From positions 5,238,001 to 5,302,000 of the forward strand of contig OU696582.1 in assembly GCA_916048095.2 (NCBI GenBank): a stretch of 64,000 nt of DNA, written 5' to 3'. The notes beneath the pieces were generated by a model that saw nothing but the letters and a program-made list of their open reading frames with translations, was not told the DNA's origin and ran no database searches. Positions 10,043-19,656 of this stretch are shown here, piece by piece. The stretch's first letter is position 1, and each line of letters starts with the position of its first letter. The stretch comes from Sacculina carcini (lineage: Eukaryota > Arthropoda > Thecostraca > Sacculinidae). The translations under genes and the position numbers were made by a program.

Positions 10043-10844
10043 TGTTAACTACACTTGTTAAGTACGGTTAAACATGCATAGAAAACAATTAGTAAATCAG
10101 CTATATATTACATTCACACATTACATAACATTAATACATAATTACAATAACGAAACAATACAATAAGATACGATACCCGCAGCGGCTGAACACGAATACG
10201 CGGGGAGCACGAATAAGTCGCGGGAACACAATGAAGCGAGCGAACAACTCTAGCACTGTGTGACAACACGCACTATTCTCGACTGACTTGTCCAACACCT
10301 GTAGCACCGGCCGGAATACCTTCACTCCAAGTAGGACACCGGTCACGTGACCGTCTGGAAGGTGCCGTGCCATGTCTGAGCAAACAGTCGTGTGAATTGT
10401 CGCGGGAAATAGCGGGACTACGATCGTCGTGGGTGGTGTGAACACACAGTAGTACTTCCGCCGGCTTGCGTGGAGAATGGGCAGCGCACACAGGCGGCTC
10501 AGACAGACAGACACAAGCACACACGCGGCGCGAATATACAGCGCGACACAAACACGACATAGCCAGACGGCGATGACATAGCCAGACGGCGACGTAAACA
10601 CACGGCGCAAATAGGCGACGAAAATATCACATCCGGTGGTGTGCACGGTGCGAACATACATACAATCATATTGCGAAGTGTGTAAATTTACACAATGAAA
10701 TGAATTTATGTAATGAAACAAACACGCAACGAATATAACGCAAACACACGCACAACATAAACATGCAACACATACACTAAAATAATACAACGACAATCAA
10801 TACAAAAAAAACATGTGTGTGTGTGAATAAGTGTGTACGCCACA
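10043..10844 (-). repeat. G1 5' LTR
   Basis: 802 bp, no visible difference from 4501-5302. It is followed by the target duplication ACAC at 10845-10848. Promoter and polyadenylation signals of the element should lie here; I cannot place them reliably. Confidence 0.93.
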
Positions 10845-10848
10845 ACAC

Positions 10849-12012
10849 AATGATACACATTGAAATGGTCCTTCCAATAATCCCTAAGGGATAGATCGGT
10901 GTCATTGGTCACGTGAAAGTACCGAGTAAATAAAGCCTTAGTGTAAAGCTTCTTAAAGCTTGCGATCACTTGGTGGTCCATGAGCTGCAGGAGGGGGGTT
11001 GTGTTGGGAGGGAGAAATTTGATCTTGATGAATTCAAGATCACCTTGAAGTTCCTCCTCCAAACTTGGTGGATGCGCTGGGGCATTGTCAAGGAGAAGAA
11101 GACACTTGGCAGGGAGTCCTTTCTCCTCGAGATATTTCCTCACTGAAGGAGCGAAAACATCATGCATCCAGTCCATAAACAGGAGACGAGTAACCCAAGC
11201 TTTGGTGTTGGACTTCCACATTACAGGAAGCTTGGATTTAACCACCTGATTTTTCTTGAAGGCCCTTGGGTTTTCTGAGTGGTAAACCAGCATTGGTTTT
11301 ATCTTACAGTCGCCACTGGCATTGCCGCACATCAGGAGGGTTAGCCTATCTTTCATAGGCTTATGCCCAGGGACGGACTTCTCTTCCTGTGTAATGAAAG
11401 TCCGCTTAGGCATCTTTTCCCAAAAAAGACCGGATTAATCAGCATTAAACACTTGATGAGGAACGTAACCTTCTTCTTCCTCCATCTTGAGAAATGATTC
11501 CTTGTACGCTTCGGCAGCTATATCATCAGAACTGGCTGCCTCACCATGACGAATGACACGGTGAATCCCTGTACGACGCTTAAACTTCTCGAACCATCCG
11601 TGGCTAGCCTTGAAATCATCAATCGATGACAAACTTCCAGCTTGCATCTGGATTATATCCGAGTGAAGGTGCCGTGCTTTCTCGGCGATGATACTCTCAC
11701 TCACACTGTCACCTGCTAGCTGCTTTTCATTTATCCAAATCAACAGAAGTTTTTCAACCTCTTCTATTGCCTGAGACCGCTGCTAAGACACACAGAAACA
11801 CCCTTAGCCACACAAGCACCCATAATAGCTTCCTTGTTCTTCAGGATGGTAGCAATAGTAGACTTAGCGTACTGGTACTGGGACGCTAAGTCACACAAAC
11901 GCACACATCGTTCGTGTTTTTCAATGATCTCCTTCTTCTGCTCGATCGTAATTTTCTTTAATCTTTTCTTAGGCTCAACACTAGCCTGTGGTGGGGTCTT
12001 TTTCGGACCCAT
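10849..12012 (-). pseudogene. Tigger transposase, N-terminal and DDE piece
   Basis: From ATG at 12012 (MGPKKTPP) the minus strand encodes the CENP-B/pogo helix-turn-helix (ITIEQKKEIIEKHE, LASQYQYAKSTIATIL), a second DNA-binding part (HGWFEKFKRRTGI) and the DDE domain with QVFNAD (first Asp), LLLLDNAPAHP (second Asp) and LQLMDHQVI (third Asp). Lesions: a frame change near 11765-11790 and a TAA at 11435-11437 directly after the first catalytic Asp. At 10849 the frame runs into G1; it resumes at 4496. Confidence 0.88.
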
Positions 12013-12634
12013 AATAGCAAAACTACACTCAATATGGTCCAAAATATTTATCAAAGACAAACCACGTGTTAACTCGACGAAAGGCGGTGACGAACTGGGA
12101 CGCCGTGAGCGTGCGTAAGCTTCTCGTGGCAGCCACCGTGGCGCTGTTAGACCGCGTGGTTTGGTTCGTCCGCCGAAAACTAGTTCGTCAGCCGAGACTA
12201 TATGCTAGCGAATTTAATGTTCGTGAGGCGAAAAGTTCGTGAGCTGAAGCGTTCGTCAGCGGAGGTATTACTGTATATATGTGTGTATGCATGTATGTGT
12301 GTATGCATGTATGTGTGTATGTATGTATGTGCGTGTGTGCAAGACTGAAGCAGTGCTTTTGCAACGGGTCCTGGAATGCTGATGCAGCTCGTGTTACACT
12401 GTCGGTGCGAGATGTCAGTGATATGCAGAGCGTGTGTGTATGAGTATGAAAGTTGTGGAGTGTGTGCGTGCAAGATGACACCTGATGTAGTTTGGCGTAC
12501 TGTATCATGAAGTGAAGGGGAGTCGAGATATGTGTGTTGTGCGAGTGGGAGTGTTTGGTGTGTCCTTGTGAGTGTTACCGGGTGTGTGGAAATATAATCA
12601 AGTTCGTTTATTGGAAGCTGCGTGTTACAAAGTG

Positions 12635-12994
12635 TTCGAAAAAGCGATTGCAGTGAGGCTCCTGAGCTACTTGGAACGAGGTAGATTCCTCTCTGACTGT
12701 CAGCATGGTTTCAGAGCAAAACACTCAACAGAGACTGTTGTCCTACAATTCACAAAGCATGTCTTTAGTCTTCTGGAATATAAAAAGCATGCTGTTGGCG
12801 TTTTCTTAGACCTCTCCAAAGCCTTTGACTCTTTACATCATAACATTCTCCTCGATAAACTGAAGCACTATGGCGTCAGAGGAATACCATTGGAACTCAT
12901 ACACAATTACCTATCCAATAGGACTCAACGTGTTTTCTGTAATGGTAAACACTCGGATTTAAAGAGCATACAGCACGGAGTGCCACAGGGGTCT
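12635..12994 (+). pseudogene. LINE-alpha ORF2, piece 2 (RT palm start)
   Basis: This open piece carries RT motifs FLSDCQHGFRAKHSTET, FLDLSKAFDSLHH (first catalytic Asp region) and GVPQGS. It begins exactly where piece 1 ended at 3543 and stops at GVPQGS where G2 enters. The next residues, ILGPLLFLV, appear at 18208. No stop is seen within it. Confidence 0.88.
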
Positions 12995-13428
12995 TGTTGG
13001 CTGTCTCCAACCACACGGCTGATAAAAACACTACGCATATATTCAAACAGACACACTAATTAAATACTGTCACTAAAATGCAGCACAACGCCGCAGGACG
13101 AGCCTCTTACTGCCAAGCACACACACCGACTGACTGGCCTCTCACGCGTACACACAGAATGCACTTGACTTATAGGTCACTGACCTCACAATGTGACCAG
13201 TGACCTCACAAGGTGAACTAACTAGCCTAACAGCAGCATACCCATTACTACAACGCTAGGATGCACCCAAACAAGCATACACAGTATAGGCGCCAATGCT
13301 ATAACCAACACACGCGCGTGCATACACCTTGTACAAATGCGAGCCTACAGTCAAACACACATACGCACACTCACACAACAAGAGGTCAAAATACGCAGAG
13401 GCGTTCAAAGTACCACACACACGCCACA
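12995..13428 (-). repeat. G2 3' LTR
   Basis: 434 bp, plus-strand ends TGTTGGC and CGCCACA. A polypurine tract (minus-strand AGGAGGGGGTTCC) abuts 13428. Its first 110 bases reappear inverted at 16838-16947 and the other 324 directly at 17880-18203, which defines the inversion. Confidence 0.9.
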
Positions 13429-13556
13429 GGAACCCCCTCCTAAAATCACGGCGAGAAGCGAACCGTAGGTTTGACGGCTCGACCTGATCGAGTATAGTAA
13501 ACTTGTGTTTGTGGCGTGGACTTTGGCAATTTAGTCCTGCTGACCGCTTGTAATGA

Positions 13557-16500
13557 CTAGTCGTTCTCGGGACCACGAGATATTGTTGTGTTCTCGATGA
13601 ATGCAGGGCGAAGACGGTCGACAGCGATGATTTCATGGCCTTTACGCTGGATTGTGAAGGTTTTTGGTGTGCGCTTCACGACTTCGTATGGGCCTTCATA
13701 CACTGGCTGCAGCGGACGGCGATGGCCGTCGTGACGAACAAACACGAAGTCTGCCGTCGACAGCTCCGGTAGGCTGAATACGGCAGTATCAGCGGTGCGT
13801 GTCTGCTGGTGTCGAATCGCATCAAAATGAGCATATAATTGTTGGGCAAATTTGTGATGAGTGAGTGTATATTGTTTTGGTTTGCATAACAACTCGCCTG
13901 GCAGCCTCAACTTAGCCGAGGAACAATTGAGGGGTTCCTTTATGCACGACCGTATTCCCAGCAGAACAATTGGTAGTCTGTCTACCCAGTTTATGCTGCC
14001 ACGTAAAGCGCCTTTGAGTTGGCGGTGCAGGCGCTCCACTAATCCATTGGCGGCAGGGTTGTATGCTGTTGTCATGCGCACCTCTGTACCGAGAGAGTTG
14101 TTTAATTTTTGCCACAAATACGATGTAAACTGGCTGCCCCTATCTGAAAAAATGCTGCCAGGCACGCCAAATCGAAATATCCACGAGGAGATGAATGAAC
14201 GTACGACGGTGTCAGCTGAAATGTCGGGCAGTGGACATGCCTCCGGCCAGCGAGTGAATCTATCCACCATTGTCAGTATGTATTGATATCCACTGGAGTA
14301 CGGTAAAGGGCCGACAATGTCTATATGCACGTGCTGAAAACGACGATCTGGTAGCTCGTATTGTCCAGCCTGAGAACGATTGTGCCGTGTGAATTTTGTT
14401 GTCTGACAATGGTAGCACTGCTTTGTCCATGTGTGAACGTCAATTCTCATATCAGGCCAGATGAAGCGCTGTGACACAAGTTTAAGTGTGCCAGCTCGGC
14501 CTGGATGAGACAGTGCGTGTAACACTCTGAAAACACCGTGACGCATGTGTTCAGGTACAAGAGGTCTCGGAGAGCCTGTAGAAGAGTCGCATAGAAGTGG
14601 TTTTTCAGCGGCAGCTTGGAACGTTTGCCATTGTAGTTTTAAGCTACATTTTTTGTCGTGTTGCAGGTTCTGAAGTTGCGTGTCCTGGTGTTGAGATTCT
14701 GCCATTGCTTGCAGATTAATGGTGTCAGCATGCTGTACACCGCAAACTCTTGAGAGTGCATCGGACACTACATTTTCTGTTCCACTCACGTGCTGGACAT
14801 CAGAAGTGAACTGTAAAATTTAATCTAAGTGTCGCTGTTCACGTGGTGAATGTTGTGACACATATGAACGGATGGTATGGACCAAGGGTTTGTGGTCTGT
14901 GAACAATGTGAGCTCCCGCCCCTCGAGATATTGCCGGAAATGACGCGTTGCCAAATACGCAGCAAGGAGTTCTTTACCAAAAGCTCTGTACACAGTCTGA
15001 GGTTCAGTAAGCTGTTCAGTAAGCATTCCGCCTCGTAGCCGAGTGGCTAAGGCGCACGCTCTGTGCACGAGATGTCCATGGTTCGATTCCCTGGTGAGGT
15101 GAAACGGATGGGTTCGTTTCTTAAAGTGATATCCCAATTGCCGCAAGGCGGGTCTCGTGTGCGCGCAGCCGTACAGTTTTCTGTGCTGGCCGTGACTGCG
15201 ATAACCTGTGTGGCGGCCGGACCTGCGGTGTGCCAGCCGGGGCCGTGAGGCTTTGCCCCCGCAAAATTACACGCGAACACAGCCTTCTCTACTGCTGTGT
15301 TCAAATGCGTAATTATAAGCTGTTTGGACCAGAAAGCGACAGGGCGCCATGCGCCTTCACTGCGCTGTTGTAGTGCTGCACCGACGCCTGTGTTGCTGGC
15401 ATCAGTCACTAAGCTGAGCGGTGCTTCAGGATTTTGATGCTGTAGAACTGCTGTTCTACCGAGCGCCTCCTTTGATTGACGGAATGCAGCGAGTGCCTCG
15501 GTCGTCCAGATGACCGGTACTTTGGATCGTCGCTTGTTATTTGTCAACAATTTGTGAAGAGGTGACAGCAGCGAAGCGGCATGAGGCAAAAAACGATGGT
15601 AAAAGTTGACCATAACTAAAAATCGGCGCAGCTGATCGTGTGTGGCTGGTTGCGGATATCTCGTAACAGCTTCAACTGCGTCGCGTTGCGGTGTGATGTC
15701 ATGCTTGTTGACGGTGTGTCCCAGAAATGTGAGTTCAGACTTACCGAAAATACACTTGTTCGAATTGATTTTGATGCCATTGTCCTTCAAGCGTGAAAAA
15801 ACAGCATGGAGATGCTGATGGTGCTGTTCTTCGTTGTCACTAGCGATCAAAATGTCGTCAATATAAACGAAGACAAAGCTGATTCCACGGAAGATGGCGT
15901 CCAATAGTCTTTGCATCGTTTGTGCGCTGTTTCGCAAACCAAACGGCATTCGGAGCATGTCAAATAATCCAAATGGTGTAGTTATTGCCGTCTTGGACAC
16001 ATCATCTGGATGAAACGGGATCTGATAAAATGCTTTTACCAGGTCAATCTTGGAGTACACAGAGGTACCATACAGAGCACCGGAAAAGTCTTGTAAGTAC
16101 GGTATCGGATATCTATCAGGGATAGTAATCCTGTTGAGTGCTCTGTAATCGCCACAAGGGCGCCAACTAACAGCATCAGATTTGGGCACCATGTGGAGAG
16201 CAGATGCGTACTCACTTTGGCTCGGCCGAATGATACCCTGCTTGAGCATCTTCTCAAACTCGTCTTTGGCGATTTTCATTCTCGCAGCGTCTAGCTTTCT
16301 CGGACGACAAAAGACTGGCGTGTCTTTAGTATGGATACGATGGAAAACACCGTGCTTGACATCATCACTGGTGATTGAAGGCGACAAAAGCTCAGGATAT
16401 TGATGCAATATCTTCTGATACCCGTGTTGGTGATCATCAAGACATGCAGATATCAGTGAAGGAGCATGAGAACCAGATCCTCGCGTTGTGACATGCGTCG

Positions 16501-16837
16501 TGTTGTCGATGATTTGGCGACAACGTGGATTTACGCTGATGTCATGTCGCGAGAGAAAATCGCATCCGATGATTGAAATGTCCAAGTCAGCGATAATGAA
16601 CGACCAAGTGAATTCACGGCGTAATCCAAGCGACACCGTGAGAGTTTCACTTCCATGCGTGTTAAGGACGCTTTTATTCACGGCCTGAAGTTTCAACGTC
16701 GGTGCGGATTGCAAATGAGATGACTTTCGACAATGACGCGATGATAATATGCTATACTGTGCGCCGGTGTCGATAAGGAACGATACTTTTGACAGTGGAT
16801 CCCAAATGAAGAAAGGCCGTGTAGCTCGTTCGCCTGC
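13557..16837 (-). pseudogene. pol: G2 pol (protease to integrase), broken by a SINE and one stop
   Basis: The minus-strand frame runs from 16837 with protease LIDTGAQYSIL, RT CGDYRALN and FVYIDD (near 15863), and RNase H VTDAS (near 15407). After FWSKQL the frame enters the SINE at 15315 and resumes at 15014 with TVYRAFGKELLAAYLA and FTDHKP. A TAA at 14820-14822 follows RHLD where G1 has Phe. The integrase is complete: HVDIVGPL, SDRGSQF and GLVERLH. Its homology with G1 pol is close throughout. The residues just upstream of 16837 are LTR sequence joined by the inversion. Confidence 0.9.
15015..15315 (+). mobile_element. tRNA-derived SINE inside G2 pol
   Basis: A 301-bp insert flanked by TAAGCTG at 15008-15014 and 15316-15322. 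Its head (about 15029-15103) has a pol III A box TAGCCGAGTGGCTAAGG and a B box GGTTCGATTCC, and the ends CCTCGT and GTGAGG can pair as an acceptor stem. The D-arm resembles tRNA-Ser/Leu. A GC-rich body of unknown origin follows, with a short AT-rich tail. The left border is blurred by a tandem TTCAGTAAGC. The SINE lies opposite to pol. Confidence 0.78.
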
Positions 16838-16949
16838 GGCTCGTCCTGCGGCGTTGTGTTGCATTTTAGTGACAGTATTTAATTAGTGTGTCTGTTTGAA
16901 TATATGCGTAGTGTTTTTATCAGCCGTGTGGTTGGAGACAGCCAACAAT

Positions 16950-16964
16950 TGGTGACCCCGACGT
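16950..16964 (+). other. G2 primer binding site (inverted with gag)
   Basis: TGGTGACCCCGACGT, identical to the G1 site, two bases after the LTR end GCCAACA. The leader to the gag ATG is only about 30 bases, against several hundred with a minisatellite in G1. Confidence 0.85.
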
Positions 16965-16995
16965 TTGCGCAATTTCGTCAGTTATCTTCAGCACC

Positions 16996-17823
16996 ATGAC
17001 CGGTGCGAACAAATCAGACGCCACGTCAGTTGTTCAAGCCGTCATGGGTCATCCGCCAACGTTTGTGGAAGACGACCCTAGCGTGTGGATCATACAACTT
17101 GATCTATATTTTGCGAGAGCCAACATTCAACAGGAGACTCTACGTTTTCAAACGGCAGCATCACTTCTTCCACCGCATCATGTACGCGAATTCATGGACT
17201 TAATTCGCCGGCCGCCAGAAGACGCCTACACACAACTGTGTAATGCATTGCAAACTCGGCTTGGAGCGACTAACGAGCAAAAACTACGCTCGCTGCTTGA
17301 GTCGCAAGAATTGAGCGATCGGCGACCGAGCCAATTCCTTCGCCATTTGCAAGATCTCACAGCGCCATATATCCCAGACTCGGACTCTCCACTCGTGCGG
17401 CAGATATTTTTGAAGGCTATGCCTGACCGTGCTGCGCCATTTCCGCAGTTTCTTCCGCCTGACACGTCCTTGGAGACTCTGGCTGGTACCGCAGACCGAG
17501 TTTTATCTGCACTGCCTCAAGTCAATTCAACTGTTAACTCCATTAGTGGATGCAACTCCAGCACTGGTTGCGAGCAAGCACAATCCGTGGCAACTGAGCT
17601 TGCTGACATCAGAAAGCAACTCCGCGATGTACAACGTCAACTCTGGGAAATTGCTCAGCAGGGAGGGCGTAGCCGCCAAGGTCGTCGTTCAATTTCACGA
17701 TCGAGAGCATCTTCACCAGCGCCTACAGACAAGGACGACGACGCTGCTCCAGAATGCTGGTATCATCGAAAATTTGGCAACAAAGCTCGCGCATGTCAAG
17801 CACCATGCAAGCATTTAAACTAA
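16996..17823 (+). CDS. gag: G2 gag, intact but on the opposite strand from its pol
   Basis: 275 codons from ATG at 16996. It is homologous to G1 gag through the capsid region (WIIQLDLYFARA, LLPPHHVREFMDLI, QELSDRRPSQFLRHLQ) and ends with the zinc motif ECWYHRKFGNKARACQ. An Arg/Ser-rich linker precedes the motif. The slippery heptamer T TTA AAC lies directly before its TAA stop. Because the block is inverted, a gag-pol fusion cannot be made from this copy. Confidence 0.92.
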   Translation: MTGANKSDATSVVQAVMGHPPTFVEDDPSVWIIQLDLYFARANIQQETLRFQTAASLLPPHHVREFMDLIRRPPEDAYTQLCNALQTRLGATNEQKLRSLLESQELSDRRPSQFLRHLQDLTAPYIPDSDSPLVRQIFLKAMPDRAAPFPQFLPPDTSLETLAGTADRVLSALPQVNSTVNSISGCNSSTGCEQAQSVATELADIRKQLRDVQRQLWEIAQQGGRSRQGRRSISRSRASSPAPTDKDDDAAPECWYHRKFGNKARACQAPCKHLN

Positions 17824-17858
17824 AGCAGAGGGCGGAGTGCTCGCCAACTTCCGCTCTC
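17814..17858 (+). promoter_or_regulatory. G2 minus-1 frameshift signal, pseudoknot cut by the inversion
   Basis: Heptamer T TTA AAC at 17814-17820, a 7-nt spacer, then GAGGGCGGA (17828-17836) paired with TCCGCTCTC (17850-17858): 9 bp with one G-U. The loop holds TCGCC (17841-17845). The matching GGCGA now lies on the minus strand at 16830-16834, just beyond the other breakpoint. In the uninverted order it would sit about 12 nt after the hairpin, as in G1. Confidence 0.75.
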
Positions 17859-17867
17859 TCAGACATC

Positions 17868-18203
17868 GCAGGACGAGCCTCTCACTGCCAAGCACACACA
17901 CCGACTGACTGGCCTCACACGCGTACACACAGAATGCACTTGACTTATAGGTCACTGACCTCACAATGTGACCAATGATCTCACAAGGTGAGCGAACAAA
18001 CCTAACAGCAACATACCCATTACTACAACGCTAGGATACACCCAAACAAGCATACACAGTATAGGCGCCAATGCTATAACCAACACACGCGCGTGCATAC
18101 ACCTTGTACAAATGCGAGCCTACAGTCAAACACACATACACACACTCACACAACAAGAGGTCAAAATACGCAGAGGTGGTCAAAGTACCACACACACGCC
18201 ACA
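17868..18203 (-). repeat. G2 5' LTR, remaining 336 bp
   Basis: Matches 13093-13428 of the other LTR, with about 12 differences over the last 324 bases. The missing 98-110 bp are in the inverted block. It ends CGCCACA before the GTCT duplication. Confidence 0.88.
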
Positions 18204-18207
18204 GTCT

Positions 18208-18534
18208 ATCTTGGGACCCTACTTTTCCTAGTATGTATAAATGATATTACGAATGCCAGCGCAGAATTTCAATATACGATCTTTGCTGATGATACTAACC
18301 TCTTGATGGGTGACAGTGATATCGGTGTGCTACATACAAGACTAACAGTTGAATTAGTGGCAGTTAATCATTGGGTGAAAGCGAACAGACTCAAGCTTAA
18401 CATTGCAAAGACAAATTGTATATTTTTCCAAAACAGATCTCTATCCAAAAAGCTACCTGAACTCACCTTGGAAAATCAAATAATTAATATAGTTGAACAC
18501 ACAAACATTTTAGGTGTCCACATTGACAAAAATC
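18208..18534 (+). pseudogene. LINE-alpha ORF2, piece 3 (RT catalytic site)
   Basis: The frame resumes with ILGPLLFLVCINDI, then the catalytic box FADD (near 18281), NRLKLNIAKT and LGVHIDKN. It breaks at 18534 where B1 enters. After B1 the frame goes on at 22922 with LNWGYHIEDV. There is no stop inside. Confidence 0.88.
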
Positions 18535-18908
18535 TGTATTGTGTTTATTGTATATTGCATTTTATTATATTTTGCACTATATATAATTGTGTGTGCGTGC
18601 ATATGTATTTGTGTGCGTACGTGGGAGTGTGATTTTGAGTACGTTGTTGTATGCTCGCGCGGAGGTAGCTGCGTCACACAAGCGCGAGCGATGAGTGCAT
18701 GCATGCGCGGGTGGCATCCGCCCGGAGTCAACGGTCGCTCGTGCATGTTGGGCAGTGCGTTACTGGTGAAGTGAGAGTGTGGTGTGTGTGCGGTGGTTTA
18801 GTGTTGTTCGGTGGAGAGAGTAGTATTTAGTGCATTATGTTGCGGTGTGATCGTGTGGAATTGTGCTTTCTTGTTCTTTGTTATTTTTCGTGCTTACATT
18901 CAAATACA
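18535..18908 (+). repeat. B1 5' LTR
   Basis: 374 bp from TGTATTGTG to AAATACA. It includes a GTGTGTGCGTGC stretch and a CpG-rich centre. The bases after it, AGCTAACCGGCCCTTCC, do not begin with the usual TGG of a primer site. Confidence 0.9.
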
Positions 18909-18941
18909 AGCTAACCGGCCCTTCCGAAAAATGGAGTCTTC

Positions 18942-19643
18942 ATGTGGTTTTACGCTCGCGTGATACCAGAATTTGATGGTCAGAGTGATATTGTGGAATG
19001 GTGGACTCGCACGGAGATGATGTATCAGCTCAAAGGCGTCGATGTGATGAGCGTAGTGCCACTACGTCTCTCAAAAGGCGCGTTTGTTGTGTGGTCCCAA
19101 CTGCCGGATGAACTTCGCCGTTGTGCGAAAGGGACTCGCAGCGCTTTGTTCTCTGCGTTTGGAGTGGACAGATTCCGTGCATACGCTCTGTTCACCAGTC
19201 GTCGTCTGCAAGAAGGTGAGTCGCCTGACGTATATTTAGCAGATTTGAAAAAACTCGCTGTTTCATATTTGTTATCATTCGGTGGCGTATCCGATAATCT
19301 GCTGATATGTGCATTTGTAAATGGCCTACCCGAGCACGTGGCGACCAGTATTTGTGCAAGCACAGTGTCAGAGTCTCTGTCGTTAAGTGATATTAAGAGC
19401 AGAACTCACATGGTGTTACAAACGACAAAAAGCCCATCAAACTATCTAGCCGCCAATGCCGGGTCGCTTTCACCTCGAAAATGCTATATTTGCAATCAGA
19501 CTGGTCATCTGAGTAGAGAGTGCCCCAAAAGGAAATATCGGATACGATGTTATAATTGTTCCAAATTGGGTCACATGGCGAATGACTGTCAGGGAAACGA
19601 GGAAGGAGAGGGCTCGTCAGCGCCAGCACCCTCTCCTCAGTGA
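18942..19643 (+). CDS. gag: B1 gag with two CCHC zinc knuckles
   Basis: 233 codons. The N-terminal part IPEFDGQSDIVEWWTRTEMM and LSKGAFVVW is shared with B2 gag. YLADLKKLAV and VNGLPEHV follow, then two zinc knuckles: CYICNQTGHLSREC and CYNCSKLGHMANDC. These bind element RNA. An ATG at 18931 lies in another frame, so the true start may have been lost to a small frameshift. The end overlaps pol in the minus-1 frame. Confidence 0.85.
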   Translation: MWFYARVIPEFDGQSDIVEWWTRTEMMYQLKGVDVMSVVPLRLSKGAFVVWSQLPDELRRCAKGTRSALFSAFGVDRFRAYALFTSRRLQEGESPDVYLADLKKLAVSYLLSFGGVSDNLLICAFVNGLPEHVATSICASTVSESLSLSDIKSRTHMVLQTTKSPSNYLAANAGSLSPRKCYICNQTGHLSRECPKRKYRIRCYNCSKLGHMANDCQGNEEGEGSSAPAPSPQ

Positions 19644-19656
19644 GCAATGAGGCGCT
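19592..19656 (+). promoter_or_regulatory. B1 minus-1 frameshift signal with pseudoknot
   Basis: In gag frame the sequence reads G GGA AAC at 19592-19598. After 5 nt, AGGAGAGGG (19604-19612) pairs perfectly with CCCTCTCCT (19629-19637). The 16-nt loop contains AGCGCC (19619-19624), complementary to GGCGCT at 19651-19656. The minus-1 frame is open from the heptamer into pol. GGGAAAC is a known retroviral slippery sequence. Function is inferred. Confidence 0.78.

Larger units (their letters stand above)
4501..10844 (-). mobile_element. G1: complete, intact Ty3-like LTR retrotransposon
   Basis: A 6344-bp element on the minus strand with two 802-bp LTRs, flanked by ACAC at 4497-4500 and 10845-10848. 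It has a PBS, a long leader with a minisatellite, gag, a frameshift signal, a full pol (protease, RT, RNase H, integrase) and a polypurine tract at 5303-5316. No stop or frameshift breaks gag or pol. I see no difference between the LTRs, so this is the youngest insertion in the nest and could still be mobile. It lies inside Tigger. Confidence 0.93.
3548..12273 (-). mobile_element. Tigger/pogo DNA transposon, split by G1
   Basis: The right end reads, on the minus strand, CAGTAATACCTCCGCTGACG, a typical Tigger terminus, next to a TA dinucleotide at 12274. The left end also abuts TA (3546-3547) but its terminus is replaced by a 9-bp tandem repeat. Without G1 the element is about 2.4 kb, the usual Tigger length. 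G1 interrupts it between 4496 and 10849 with TSD ACAC. The transposase reads right to left. Confidence 0.82.
3544..12629. mobile_element. Solo LTR in LINE-alpha, split by Tigger
   Basis: Bases 3544-3547 (TGTA) and 12274-12629 together give a block of about 358 bp that starts TG and ends CA (GTGTTACA). It is flanked by the 5-bp duplication AAGTG at 3539-3543 and 12630-12634. It carries a TATG/TGTG microsatellite at 12274-12340 and no coding sequence. TG...CA ends plus a 5-bp duplication are what a solo LTR would show. Its internal region is absent and it does not resemble any other LTR here, so the family is unknown. Confidence 0.65.
16838..17867 (+). other. Inverted segment of G2 (LTR end, PBS, leader, gag)
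   Basis: Bases 16838-16947 are the reverse complement of 12995-13104 (110 bp of LTR). The PBS and gag follow on the plus strand, then the first part of the gag-pol junction to 17867. The 12 bases GCAGGACGAGCC occur at both breakpoints (reversed at 16838-16849, direct at 17868-17879). The gag-pol joint just inside the left breakpoint has a similar GCAGGCGAACGAGC, so a short-homology event is likely. Confidence 0.85.
12995..18203 (-). mobile_element. G2: Ty3-like LTR element with an inverted gag block
   Basis: Relative of G1, flanked by GTCT at 12991-12994 and 18204-18207. Pol and the 3' LTR are on the minus strand, as in G1. The piece holding the LTR end, PBS and gag (16838-17867) is turned round, so gag reads plus. 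Pol holds a SINE (15015-15315) and a nonsense codon at 14820-14822. The LTRs differ at about 12 of 324 compared positions (counted by eye), so it is older than G1. Confidence 0.9.

Noticed and set aside
15029..15103. Functional tRNA gene
   Set aside because: The tRNA-like head is part of a 301-bp insert with TSDs and a non-tRNA body, and the T stem has a mismatch. A SINE is the better reading.
12995..18203. Two separate retroelements facing each other (gag plus, pol minus)
   Set aside because: The mirrored 110-bp LTR piece, the single GTCT duplication pair and the complementary gag-pol junction halves show one element with an internal inversion.
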